Source of the DNA: Plazaster borealis
Lineage: Eukaryota; Echinodermata; Asteroidea; Forcipulatida; Labidiasteridae
Direction: 5' to 3'
NCBI GenBank assembly: GCA_021014325.1
Contig: CM037475.1
Span: 651,001-715,000, forward strand
DNA length: 64,000 nt
Within the stretch, counting starts at the first letter, position 1; the number at the start of each line of letters is the position of its first letter. The notes beneath the pieces are model-generated. The model saw only the letters and a list, made by a program, of their open reading frames with translations. It was not told the DNA's origin and searched no databases. The translations under genes were made by a program, and so were the position numbers. Below are positions 1 through 11,500 of this stretch, in pieces.

Positions 1-116
1 TATCCGGCCGCCACTTTTTCACTCATTCTAAAGCAATATCTCATTTGAGTAAATATAAACAGATAAAGATACTTACTATTTTATTTCATAATGAATGAAA
101 AAGTGGCGGCCGGATA
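1..116. repeat. Short hairpin (inverted repeat) at window edge
   Basis: Bases 1-27 (TATCCGGCCGCCACTTTTTC and on) are repeated almost exactly in reverse complement at about 90-116, with an AT-rich loop of about 60 bp between them. This could be a small foldback element or one end of something cut by the window edge. I see no target duplication because the left flank is missing. Confidence 0.7.
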
Positions 117-130
117 CGGAAATTTTTCCG

Positions 131-2353
131 AAAGCGAAAGTGGACTTCACAGGTGAATGTTAGTTAATATGTAGTCTTGTATATTTCAAGAGTGAAAATC
201 CTCAAGTCGGTAATGAAACGCTTGTTACCATTGCGTTTTGAACAAGTGTTGGCCTTGCAATGTCCAGTGTTTTTGAGCATTTTTTGGCATAAGCAGCATG
301 ATCATAAAAGCCCTGTCACACCTTGACGTTTTAGCCAGCGTATGCTGACGTATGAAAAAGTTGGCGAATACGCTGGCGTACGTCGAATAAGTTATGGGTA
401 AGTTTTGTATAAGTCAACAGCACGCTGAAACACGCTGGTATACGTCGTAGTAAGGCGAGGTCGTCGAAAATTTTTGTGCATGCACAAAAATTGTCGGCGT
501 ATGCCAGCGTGTGGCTCATAAGTCCCGCATAAGTTGTAGGTAAGTAATATGATCGTTGACACACGTTCACACACGTTACTTGTAAGTTAATCATAAGTCG
601 ACATACGTAGAGATAATGTCTACCGTACCCAAAACTTATTTCTAACCTATGAGTAACGTGCTTTGAACCTATGTCAAACTTATCTCCAACGCATATAAAC
701 GTATGTAGACGTTTTGACGTGTTCCGGACGACCACAGAACTTACTAAACGTGTTTCTAACTAACAGCTACCGTATAATGGCGTATTGGCAGCGTTTAGGG
801 GAATTTGTGTATAAAAATGGGGTTCGCAGGAGGAACCCGTCAGTACTCCTCATCAAGAATCCATTGTCAGCAGATGTCCATGTAATCCGAGAGATGGAGG
901 ATCCGGCAAGGCTGAGACGAGACTACCCACTAGCTGTCCTCCAACATCAGCATAACCTCATCGATTTGACACTGTGCCAGTTGCGTGCCAATAGAGCGAT
1001 ACGCTCCGTGCGCTGTGCATAAGTTAGACTATCGTTGGGCATAAGTTGTGAACGCCGGCAACACGCTAAGCATTCGTTGGTATTCGTTGGTATAAGTTAT
1101 ATAAACGTTATGGAAACGTTCTATGTAAGTTACTACTACGGTATGTATACGTCCAACTCGTTATGAATACGCTTTGTCCTCCCGTACCCCAATTTCGCGC
1201 ATCACAAATATTCGCGCAGGTACCTTTCCGACGCATATTATTTTGTTTACAATACGCAGTGACTGAATTTTTTTTATTTCATGAAAGTATAAAGCCTCAT
1301 AAACAATTTCCTGCGAAGATGTGGAAAATCAAAGCCTTTCTGGTAAGATTTTAGATAAACTACAAATGTAGTATACAATCTTACCTTTTTAGACTAAATA
1401 CAAAACATAGCTAGATAAGATGGTCGATTAAAAAAACAAAACCACACTGAAAGTTCTGTGCGTATCGTCTGCCATACTTCAATACTTAAATTACAAGACC
1501 ACGTGATTTTCATTTAACAACAGAGGGCGTACAAAATACTACGGAAGGTTGAAGTGGACGTGCGCCTTATAATCCTTTTTTCAGAAATTACGAATTGTTT
1601 GCATTTAACTGGACGCGGGGCTTACCAACTTTGTGATAACAGCGCAGAGTCCATTTCCCACCTCGCCAACCCCACCACCCCTTCCCGTAAATAATTATCA
1701 CTGCCGATTTCAACCGGCAGCTTCCCTGCCGCACGGACTAAAGCATTTAGAAGAAAGGCGGGACAATAGGGACTCCGTAGTGGCGTTCCAGCCCAAGTGC
1801 GCGAATTCATGTGACGGAAAACGAAACTTGACAAATCGGGGTAGATTGCAGACGACGAGTTTCGTTGTGCTTTGACGATGTTCTGCGGGCTTCAAATTCT
1901 CCTCTCAGGTGGGCTTTGACATCAGACAATTAAAATTAAAGCTAAAAGTTGTTCTTGATTCTGTTAATCAAGTCAAAATTCAATTTCAATTCTTTTGTGC
2001 GCGAATAATGGGGATACGAGGATACGCTCAGAACTGAAAAAAAACATCGAAAGTTCAGCGTATGCCAGCGTTTTAGAGAATTTTTCACACGTCGGCATAC
2101 GTTGGCTAAAACGTCAAGGTGTGACAGGGCCTTTTGTCACACGCAAACCAGACAACATGTTATTGTTATGAAGTTCTTTTGAACACAAGTAGGCCAAAAA
2201 ATGCTCAAAAACACTGGACATCGCAAGGCCAACACTTGTTCAAAACGCAATGGTAACAAGCGTTTCATTACCGACTTGAGGATTTTCACTCTTGAAATAT
2301 ACAAGAAGACTACATATTGACTAACATTCACCTGTGAAGTCCCCTTTCGCTTT
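131..2353. mobile_element. Non-autonomous DNA transposon with ~220-265 bp terminal inverted repeats
   Basis: About 131-345 is the reverse complement of about 2088-2353: AAAGCGAAAG at 131 mirrors CTTTCGCTTT near 2344, and the stretch around the conserved CACCTTGACGTTTTAGCCA at 322-340 mirrors 2106-2126. The right arm is ~60 bp longer through an indel near 2135-2190. Between the arms are degenerate short motifs rich in ACGT, ACGCTGG and TAAGTT (300-780, 1020-1170), like subterminal transposase-binding repeats. A second element is nested at 1178-2023. The interior has only short frames that match nothing I recognise, so no transposase is visible and the superfamily is open. Confidence 0.7.
1178..2023 (+). 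mobile_element. Nested repeat element, copy 1
   Basis: This segment reappears inverted at 5898-6509. It begins CCTCCCGTACCCC and ends GGGGATACGAGG, which together form a short imperfect terminal inverted repeat. ATACGCT occurs just outside both ends and may mark a target duplication, although four extra bases lie between it and the left end. This copy carries a stretch of about 228 bp (1321-1548) that is absent from the other copy. No coding capacity is convincing. Confidence 0.7.
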
Positions 2354-2399
2354 CTTGCTCTCTTTGGTGGCATATTCACAAGAAGATTTTTGGCGGCAT

Positions 2400-3154
2400 G
2401 GTGTTCATTAGCCCCATTAATAGTGCCAATTCTCTGGACTTCCTCCGATCCTTGGCCCTACGCCCACGTACCTCCAGGAGGTGACATTTGTTTTTGAAAA
2501 GAAACTCACGTTTTTATGCCGAGATTTTTTCCCCAGTTGTCACTTATTGTAGCTCATTTGTGGACAGCACATTAATTCGAAAAAGAGCTTGCTCGTTTTG
2601 GTGTAATTTATGAAGAAAATCGGCGGCGTTACTGACACTGCCCGGCATCCGCGATTTTGCTAATGCGCTATGGTCTTGGTGCAAGACGTTTCTCGTTTAC
2701 CTTTCACGCACAGCGCGGCCAACAACCCGCTCATTCAACTCGCCAATAGCGCGCGGGGGCGGTTCGTGGGCTAAAGTCAGGTGTTCGTGGCGCGCGCTAT
2801 TGGCGAGTTGAATGAGCGGGTTGTTGGCCGCGCTGTGCGTGAAAGGTAAACGAGAAACGTCTTGCACCAAGACCATAGTGCATTAGCAAAATCGCGGATG
2901 CCGGGCAGTCAAACCGTGTCAGTAACGCCGCCGATTTTCTTCATAAATTACACCAAAACGAGCAAGCTCTTTTTCGAATTAATGTGCTGTCCACAAATGA
3001 GCTACAATAAGTGACAACTGGGGAAAAAATCTCGGCATAAAAACGTGAGTTTCTTTTCAAAAACAAATGTCACCTCCTGGAGGTACGTGGGCGTAGGGCC
3101 AAGGATCGGAGGAAGTCCAGAGAATTGGCACTATTAATGGGGCTAGGTGTTCAT
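2400..3154. mobile_element. Palindromic foldback transposon (737 bp) with 9-bp target duplication, MULE-like
   Basis: Element 2409-3145 is flanked by a perfect 9-bp direct repeat, GGTGTTCAT, at 2400-2408 and 3146-3154. It consists of two arms, about 2409-2755 and 2791-3145, that are near-identical reverse complements, separated by only ~35 bp. The termini are TAGCCCCATTAATAG and its complement. The one clear arm difference is an 8-bp indel in the right arm near 2907. Long terminal inverted repeats with a 9-bp duplication are the signature of Mutator-like elements; assigning it to that superfamily is inference because no transposase is present. Confidence 0.85.
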
Positions 3155-4751
3155 CTCCTGTCGACAACTTATTTGTGTGGACGTGTTTCATTTGTAGTAT
3201 AGCGCGCGTCTTGCTACTGTATTGCTGCTGTATTGCTACTGTACTATACAATGTGTGTGGTAACAAGCCACCTACGACGTCCACCTACGCATGTCATTCC
3301 GCAATATCTGTATGGGGAACAGACTAAGCACTGGTAACACAATAATCGTTGAGGCGTACCAGTTGAGTAGAGTAGAGTCGAGTAGAGTCAGTCCTACTCA
3401 ACATGTACCTTGGAAAATTTGTCCGCATATCGTGCATCAATTGGTCTGTGCCTTTGACAGTTGGTATAATTTATTTTGAGTTACGGTGACGATTATGAAT
3501 TTAGTACAGAGCAAATTCCTAGCTTGATTATTTGAGGTTAGAGCTGAGAATGTTCCTGAGCAATAATGCACATCACATTGTGGCTCCTAACATTGATCCA
3601 ATACTGTAAAGGCTGTCTATAAGTAAACTTTTGATCATGGGAATTGTTTATTATTTATTTGCCGAATTTGTCTAGAGTTGGTCAGAGGTTGGTGGGCATC
3701 TGATGCACAATTATTGATAAAGTGTAATGAGGTAGAACCTTTCAGCAACTAAATAAATAATATGTCAAAGTGGGATTTTGCATATCTACACATAAATTAA
3801 ATATTTTAAATAAAATATATCTACCGTTTAACATGTACACTGAAGTACACAAAGCGCCGAAAAACCCTGTAAGTATATGTGTAGTATAACTTGTAAATAT
3901 AAACATTGATTTGTTGGCTCCAGAAGTCCTCTAAAACTATTTTGGACAAAGTTTAACTCCTCAGATTAAAGCAAAGGAGTCGATAGCTTAAAAATTGGTA
4001 AGATTGAAAATGAATGTTCAAAGATTTACACATAACTTACATGGTAAAAGGAAGGTGGGAAAACTACATTTGAAATTTGTTTTGAAATGCTGTACCTTTT
4101 GAGAAATTAGCAAAAGCAATACAGTTGTTCTTGCAAACTGTCTGAAATCTAATGTTTGAAAACAGTTATGGGGTTTTTCACTATCTTTTAGTGACTCTGA
4201 TGACCAATTGAGCTTAAAATTGTACTGGTTTGTTATCTACATGTTGAGTGACACAAAATGTGAAGTTCCAAAGAGAAGCACTGCCAGCTATAAGAAGGAT
4301 GGGGCTACTAATCTCTCTCAGGACAAAATTGACAATACCACCATCTGATAAGCACCCTAACAGCACAAACACAGAGCTCACACCGGAATTCTAAACCTCT
4401 CCAGGACAGCAGCAATGCTTTTAGGAGAGTACACAAATGCAAGATGCAAGATGCGGATACTGATCTTTGACAATTACCAATGTTGGCTGTGTGCTTCAAG
4501 TCATAATTGTTGCATCCTGATTTTAAGATCTGCAACAAAATGAACACGATCATTTGTTCAGTCCTGGGGGATCCATGTGTCACACAACACTTCCCTAATC
4601 CTAGTCCTACTATTATAGTGTGATGGGTGGCGAATATTAATCTCTCACTTCATGCATTATGAATTAACACACCTATCATCAAGAAAATTGACCACTAGCG
4701 GCCACTAGCCACAACCAATACTTCAAATCAATAAAATGTTATTTCTTGTAA
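3155..4751. other. Intergenic region with a diverged MITE
   Basis: No gene is recognisable here. About 3980-4260 and 4440-4498 match the two halves of a MITE family seen better at 29938, 31981 and 43000 (ATTGGTAAG near one end, TTACCAATGTTG at the other). The segment 4265-4440 appears to be an insertion into it. A GAGTAGAGT-type microsatellite lies at 3365-3390. Confidence 0.5.
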
Positions 4752-5435
4752 TTACAAATCCAGTTCCATTTTCACAAACATCTTAACGTTATAATCCTCA
4801 ATCAGATCCAACACCTTTTTAATCTGTTCCTTGTCATCTGGTGAGTGCTCAATCAACTCCTGGACATAGCGTATCCACACGCAGTTGACACATCCACTCT
4901 CGCAGCAAGTTTCTGGGTCAGGTGGTTGAGGCAACGGCTTGGGATTCCTTTGTACAAAAGCTACAGATCCATTTAGTTTGGCGGCATTATCGGATTCACT
5001 ATTCCGTTGTTGATCAGCAGGCTGCTGAAGATCACTGGTATTAGTTGAAGAAGATGAGTTAGTGGATGAAGTTCTCCATTTTGACCATTGCTGTGTTGAA
5101 CCAAACTGTTGACGGTCATCTGCACTAAATATTGAGGATGAATAATAACAATTCGTTTTCTTCTTCCATGACATTACATGCCTACCACTTTGACTGACAT
5201 CCACAATATCTACTGCAGTTGATGTTGATGTTGATGCCAGATTAATAGCTGCAGTCAATGCATCTGTGGATTTATTATTTGCTAGTTTGCCTCTGGTGGT
5301 ATGTCTGGTGTTCAAAGGCCAGTCCTTACGTTGAGCTGCTAATGTTACTGCATGTAGGTTTTGTGCACAGTAGTAGCAGACACGACTAGGGTCCAAGTCA
5401 GACAGGCCTTTTTTGATTTGTTTGATTCGCTGCAT
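4752..5435 (-). CDS. OXLD1: Oxidoreductase-like domain-containing protein 1 (OXLD1)
   Basis: Intronless frame of 227 residues with a true ATG at 5435-5433 and a TAA stop. The C-terminal third carries the family hallmark at residues 171-187: a proline-rich lead (PPDPET) followed by CCESGCVNCVW, with the CC-x3-C-x2-C cysteine set of the oxidoreductase-like N-terminal domain. An acidic/amphipathic tail ending in KMFVKMELDL resembles the ends of animal OXLD1 proteins. The N-terminal half is longer than in human OXLD1, serine/asparagine-rich and unrelated to anything I recognise; residues 20-23 give an extra C-x2-C pair. The biochemical role of the family is not established and it is generally listed as mitochondrial. 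A short upstream non-coding exon cannot be excluded. Confidence 0.85.
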   Translation of the reverse strand: MQRIKQIKKGLSDLDPSRVCYYCAQNLHAVTLAAQRKDWPLNTRHTTRGKLANNKSTDALTAAINLASTSTSTAVDIVDVSQSGRHVMSWKKKTNCYYSSSIFSADDRQQFGSTQQWSKWRTSSTNSSSSTNTSDLQQPADQQRNSESDNAAKLNGSVAFVQRNPKPLPQPPDPETCCESGCVNCVWIRYVQELIEHSPDDKEQIKKVLDLIEDYNVKMFVKMELDL

Positions 5436-5897
5436 TGAGTTGACAGTCGGTTATATGAATTCGGTTATATATCTTGAGGGTAGATGGTATGGTTGTCCAC
5501 TCTACTCTACGACTAAAGAGGAAAGAAATCCCCCAAACAGCTGGCTCTCTGTTGATCTACATGTATTCGGTTTTTATTCCGTCCAATGTTTGTAAATTGC
5601 GCCCTCCTTTGTTATGTTTGAAAACATTGATCATTGAATGGCCAAACGAGGGCGCTAATTATAAATAATCTCGAAATATCTTCCAACTCAAATTACATGA
5701 CTTATGCAAGGAAGCATGCAACAGAATGAATGAAAAGTAGAACAAAAACCTCTGACAATGTGTGATGTTTATCTCTCTGAGTGAGAAAGTATGTCTGCAA
5801 CATAAACGAGTAGGGTATGTGACGGTTGTCCTTGAACTGAACTGAACTGAACTCGGCCTACAAACAAGTAATGTGTGCTTTTGTTTTTTGTATTAGA
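5436..5897. other. Upstream region of OXLD1
   Basis: This is AT-rich sequence upstream of OXLD1 on the minus strand and presumably holds its promoter. I see no TATA box or other clear motif. A CTCTACTCTACGACT stretch at 5497 echoes the microsatellite near 3370. No gene is supported. Confidence 0.4.
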
Positions 5898-6509
5898 TTA
5901 CTATCCTCGTATCCCCATTATTCACGCACGTAAGAATTGAAATTGAATTTTGACTTGATTAACAGAATCAAGAACAACTTTTAGCTTTAATTTTAATTGT
6001 CTGATGTCAAAGCCCACCTGAGAGGAGAATTTGAAGCCCGCTGAACATCGTCAAAGCACAACGAAAATCGTCGTCTGCAATCGACCCCGATTTGTCAAGT
6101 TTCGTTTTCCGTCACTCACATGAATTCGCGCACTTGGGCTGGAACGCCACTACGGAGTCCCTATTGTCCCGCCTTTCTTCTAAATGCTTTAGTCCGTGCG
6201 GCAGGGAAGCTGCCGGTTGAAATCGGCAGTGATAATTATTTACGGGAAGGGGTGGTGGGGTTGGACTTTGCGCTGTTATCACAAAGTTGGTAAGCCCCCC
6301 GTCCAGTTAAATGCAAACAATTCGTAATTTCTGAAAAAAGGATTATAAGGCGCACGTCCACTTCAATCTTCGCAGGAAATTGTTTATCAGGCTTTATACT
6401 TTCATGAAATAAACAAAATTGAGTCACTGCGTATTGTAAACAAAATAATATGCGTCGGGAAAGGTACCTGCGCGAATATTTGTGATGCGCGAAATTAGGG
6501 TACAGGAGG
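5898..6509 (-). mobile_element. Nested repeat element, copy 2 (inverted, shorter)
   Basis: This is the reverse complement of 1178-2023, with scattered substitutions, and lacks the ~228 bp equivalent to 1321-1548. In this copy GCGAAGATTGAAGTGG joins the two sides directly. Its right end abuts the TCGCCCCC array region. Confidence 0.75.
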
Positions 6510-7727
6510 AATGCTGGTCATCTCGCCCGCTAGCAAGCTCGCCCCAACAAAGTCGCCCCCTGCAAAGTCGCCCCCTAGCTGGCTCGCCCCGGGTTGTTAC
6601 AGAGTCGCCCCCTAACAAAGTCGCCCCCTGACAATGTCGCCCCCAGCCAATGTCGCCCCCTCGCAAAGTCGCCCCCAGATGTTATTTAGTTTGGAAAAAT
6701 AATGCTCCTTATGTAATATCATAGCTTAATTATTGTATTGAAAGGAATATTGAGTATTAAAGCCTACTTATAGTCTGTATGTTTAGTTTGTGATGACCAG
6801 CATTCAGTCGTCTGAATGCTGGTCATCTCGCCCCCTAGCAAGCTCGCCCCAACAAAGTCGCCCCCTGCAAAGTCGCCCCCTAGCCGGCTCGCCCCGGGTT
6901 GTTACAGAGTCGCCCCCTGGCAATGTCGCCCCCAAACAATGTCGCCCCCTAACAAAGTCGCCCCCTGACAATGTCGCCCCCAGCCAATGTCGCCCCCTTG
7001 CAAAGTCGCCCCCTCGCAAAGTCGCCCCAGATGTTATTTTAGTTAGGTGACCAGTAGGCAAACAATTTTTTTTAATGTTCCATCTATAGTTCAGTAATTG
7101 CCATGTATTATAATAATTTGAAAAAAAATGTTTATAAGTGGTGACCAATAGGCAAACAATTTTTTTAAATGTTCCATCTAAAGTTCAGTGCCATGTATTA
7201 TATTTGTAAAAGATGTCTGTAAGTGTAGTAACCAGTAGACAAACAATTTTTTTAAATGTTCCATCTGTAGTTCAGTAAATGCCATGTATTATATTTTGTA
7301 AAAAAATGTCTGTAAGAAGTAGGCTAACGATTTATTTAAATCTCTATGAAGTGTAATAAGAGGTAGGCTAAGTAATAAAATCATTGACAAACTTAAGAAA
7401 TTTGGAGCATGGAGTTTATTATTTGATGACGTTTTTTACCCAAGCACAAACTAAACATATTAAAAGTAGGCTTTAATACTCAATATTCCTTTCAATACAA
7501 TAATTAAGCCATTATATTACATAAGGAGCATTATTTTTCCAAACTAAATAACATCTGGGGGCGACTTTGCGAGGGGGCGACATTGGCTGGGGGCGACATT
7601 GTTTGGGGGCGACATTGCCAGGGGGCGACTCTGTAACAACCCAGGGCGAGCCGGCTAGGGGGCGACTTTGCAGGGGGCGACTTTGTTGGGGGCGAGCTTG
7701 CTAGGGGGCGAGATGACCAGCCCCCTC
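6510..7727. repeat. TCGCCCCC array element, direct and inverted copies
   Basis: Arrays of a 16-18-bp unit of the form (A/T)GTCGCCCCC-N-CAA occur at 6520-6680 and 6829-7030 on the plus strand and at 7555-7715 on the minus strand. Each array begins with GCTGGTCATCTCGCCC or its complement. The flanks of the first and third arrays match as reverse complements (6680-6775 against 7455-7550), so 6516-7727 is a foldback structure. A small palindrome of GATGACCAGCATTCAG at 6792-6828 joins the first and second arrays. The frames read through these arrays are by-products of repeat length, not genes. Confidence 0.75.
7041..7316 (+). repeat. Three tandem copies of a ~90-bp unit
   Basis: Units start at about 7046, 7140 and 7228. 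Each contains a GACCAGTAGGCAAACAATT-like start, AATGTTCCATCT in the middle and GCCATGTATTATA near the end. They sit inside the foldback formed by the TCGCCCCC arrays. Confidence 0.7.
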
Positions 7728-8087
7728 TAGTCTACGATGAATTATTATTCCAAGAATTTTCAAAACAACAGTACACTACCCACTACGTTATTGCTAACTA
7801 TAGGCGAGTGCATAATGATGCGATGTAATGTGTGCACAGTTGAATAATAAACCGTTTTGGGGAGGGGTGGGTGGGTGGGTGGGTGTGTCCACATTTGTCA
7901 TTAGTCCTATAAAATGTGAGGTTCGTTCCACCTGTGACCATGGTGACTCTACTTGGAGGTTCGGAGGTGGCTTTTAAAGTTTAATAACACCAGGTAGGGG
8001 AGGGGGAGGGGCTTAATTTGAGGTGAGTGCCTCATCATACTCCTAGAGGGATAGCTATGACTGAGGTTCCTTCTGCTAACGACTCTA

Positions 8088-8402
8088 AAGCCGGCCTCAG
8101 GTCGACCTTGCGTCAACAAAAAACAGTCGGCGACTGACTTCCAGGATCACACTGCGCCTGAGCTATGCTAAGACCATCGGGAACTTTTCAGTCGGCGATT
8201 ATTTACGACCTGAGCGTAACTGCAATGATTTTAAGACAATCGGAAACAGTCGCCGCTCAAAAAATTTAACAGTCGCAAGAGTAGAACAATTTCAACTTGT
8301 ACGACATGATCCCGACGGTCGGGAACCAATCGCAGTCGACCTGTGAGTATTTGGGACATCGTGCGTGCGCAAGAAAATTGTAGGTCGACCTGAGGCCGGC
8401 TT
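8088..8402. mobile_element. MITE with ~22-bp terminal inverted repeat
   Basis: The ends AAGCCGGCCTCAGGTCGACC (8088) and GGTCGACCTGAGGCCGGCTT (8383-8402) are exact reverse complements. The interior repeats CAGTCGGCGA-type motifs. It lies just upstream of the first recognised POLG2 exon. Superfamily not assigned. Confidence 0.8.
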
Positions 8403-8594
8403 AAGAACACACCTCATCTAGGACTTTTGTAGGAGTAAGTGGCGTGGCTGCATGCAGCCATGCGTAACCTGTCTTGACTGTTGGTTTGGCAGTTTTGACA
8501 AACAAGAATGGGTATGAACTTGTATGCAATTTAAAAATATTTCTTGTAAAATAAGCCTTTTTTTTACATTTGCTTTTTTCATTCATTTGTAAAG

Positions 8595-11500
8595 CTATCA
8601 AGATATCTTCCACAGCCGGTCTACCTACATTGGTGAAAGAAGACTTCAGGAGCTTGTCAATAATGTGCAAAGAGTCCAGCATTTTACAGAAGCTGATGAC
8701 ACTATGCAGTCACCATGGTTATATCTATCAGTCAGCTGACCTGATGAGGTCAGGGGTCAAAGGTTGCTATGACTATGGACCAATGGGATCTGTGCTAAGG
8801 AGAAACATCCTGAATGAGTGGTGAGCTTTAGAAGAAAGTGTTTGGACATCAATAGACTTTGCAAGTCTCACTCGTAGTCGATTATTTTGCTTTTTTGAAA
8901 TCTCAACTTTGTTTCATTCACACGTTAAAGCAGCCAATGTATCTTTTTAAATCCAAGGTTCCCAATAAGTATTGAATGCATGCAATACTTGCAAGGTCTA
9001 CATACCATGTATCCATTGTTTACAAAATAATTTCATAAAGCTGTGTAGCAAATTTCTTTGCTAAGCAAGAAATGAGTGATGTACCAGTTACAGCAATGGT
9101 AAATGTATGGTATTTTGGCTGGTAACATATTTTTCTTAAGCAAGAGTTTTCTGTGCTTAGCAAGTTTTTGTGCTTACATGCTTTATGAAATTGGGCCCTG
9201 GTCATATGGGAAATATTTCATGTTGTGTCATCATTTTCACATAAACTCAACAGTTATAAAGATAACAGCTGTTTTGAGATACATGCCCCCTTTAACTTTA
9301 AGGCTTTCTTCATATCAAGAGTTGGGAAGGTATTGCATTCTGCTCTACCAGCCAGGCAGGCTCCTAGTGGGTGATACCCATGCCTACATCCTTACGGACT
9401 TTGAAGGGGGTAACCCTATTTCAGGAGAAGGTGGCAACGTGCCCCTGGTGACAGTTGATTTGGGTCAATAGGCCAAATCGGTTAAGTGTAGCCCTCACCT
9501 TGAAGTGGCCGTCCGGCCTTGTGATGTTAGGCGATCTTTCATTAAAAACAAAATATATTTTTTTGTTTTAAAGTTGATCAAAATCAGACAGTGCAATCTC
9601 CATCAATCATCAAATGTAAGATTTAAGGTTTTCTTTCATTGAGCTGTGTGGAAATCATGCCTGCAGGAAGTCCAGGCTCTGTGGCTCTTTTGTAAACGTG
9701 ATGTCACAGGTTACATAGTCTGTACATTGTCATACATATGTCATGTCAATGCCATGCTTTACAAAAAACAGAGTTGTACTGTAGTATTAATTTGTATAGT
9801 ATTTAAATTCTTGTTACGCCTCTAAACATAATGATCAAGGTTCTGGGTTTGGTTTATCTTAGCAACAATTTGTAACTAGAAACTGCATACAAGTTTAAAC
9901 ATTCCCAGCTATGGCTATGGTAGTTTCAATTGCTCTTCACAGTCTTTAGTCAATTCTTCATAATTAATCACAATTTTGTTTTTGCTTTTGATTTTTTGGA
10001 GCGTAGGTGGACAAGTGTAGTCTTATCACAAGAGGACATGTTTGGAGTGGAGAGCTCCCAACTACAAACATCACACAATGAAAACAGTACAAACAACCTA
10101 GCGATAGAGTCCAACAGAAGCCCACTCCATGATCTTACTAATCAAGATCCAAGACTGCAAGGGATGCCTAAAGATGAGTCAACAATGTCAGCCAAGATAG
10201 AGGGGAAGCTTGACTGTGTACTCAGGAATTCCTTACATCAAGGTTAATTTATTACTAAAGGTCAAGTAACATTGGCCAACCTCTTGAAAGTTTGTCAATA
10301 TATGCATCGGGTGGTCAGCTTGGCGTAGTGTATCTTTCCTCGCCTTCCACCTCTAGGACCCGGTTTGAATCCCACTGGGGGCACTATGTGGATTGGGTTT
10401 CGGTCCCTACCTGATTGCGTGGGTTTTCTCTGGAATACTTTTGTTGGGTTTTCCTCCCACATCTTAAACTGAAACTTCCTTCATTGTCTTCTCTCCATGG
10501 GGTTCTTGGCTAGTATAGTGATTAAGTCCGCTTCATTGAGAATCCTTGGCTTCACAACCAGAATTAATAAATAAATAAATAAAATAAATAAAACAATTAC
10601 AAACACAGACGTGTGAACTTGCTTAGGTTTGCAGGGGAAAACAACAGAAAGTACATGTTAACATCAGTCCAATGCTCAATGCGAATGCTTCCTAGTTTCT
10701 TAGTAGAAAACTGAGGGTTGTCTGGATGACCTGTGGATACATTTTTAAATTGAATATTTTGAATCTTTTCATTTCAAGGAACATTCTCTCATTACTACAA
10801 CACACTACGACTAAACAATAGCAGACTGCCGTTTGGTTTAGCTCAACTTGGTCGATGCTTCAGGAGAAACAGTCAGTCACAAGACAGGGATCATCCAGAC
10901 GAGAACAAGTTTATATTTGAGTAAGACAATCCTTCAGTTTTTAAAAGATTTGTTTGTCTGTTGATTGTTCACCCCTTGGTTCCTCTTCTCCTACTGAAAA
11001 GAATTACTTTGTGAACTTTAATCATTATCAGTAAAGATAAGAAGTAAATCATATTTGTAGTGGCATTGCAACATTTCTGATCTCAATCATGGAGGAAGGA
11101 ATGTACCACTAAGGTTGCAGTTCAGTTCTTTATAAAAGTAAAACTCGGACACAGTCAAGAAATAACAAGTGTCTCGACAAAAGCTTTGGAAGCTTGTTTT
11201 GGAACAAATCAGAAAGGAACAATGACCATTACAGCTAATCACAACCAAACTTTTATGAAGAACTGCGACCTTAGTGGTACATTCCTTTCTCCATGATTGA
11301 GATTAGGAATGTTGCGCTGCCAGTCAATATTAAACTGCCGATTGCCAAGTTACAAGTTCACATCTGGCTTTGAAGAAGAATTCATCAATTGTTGCAATAC
11401 ATTTTAAACTATGCTAAAATATAGGATTCGTACTGCCTCTAGCCATCGGGCTAGCTCAGTGGTCTAGTGGTGAGGCATCTGCTCTAGCATGGCAAAGGTC

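Noticed and set aside
331..735. 134-residue minus-strand frame near the left end
   Set aside because: It overlaps degenerate short repeats of a transposon and shows no domain.
714..1022. 102-residue plus-strand frame inside the first transposon
   Set aside because: The stretch 820-1010 looks somewhat protein-like, but I recognise no family, and the ends run into repeat motifs.
6790..7148. Frames of 86-114 residues through the TCGCCCCC arrays
   Set aside because: Their sequence merely reflects the repeat units, and both strands are open.
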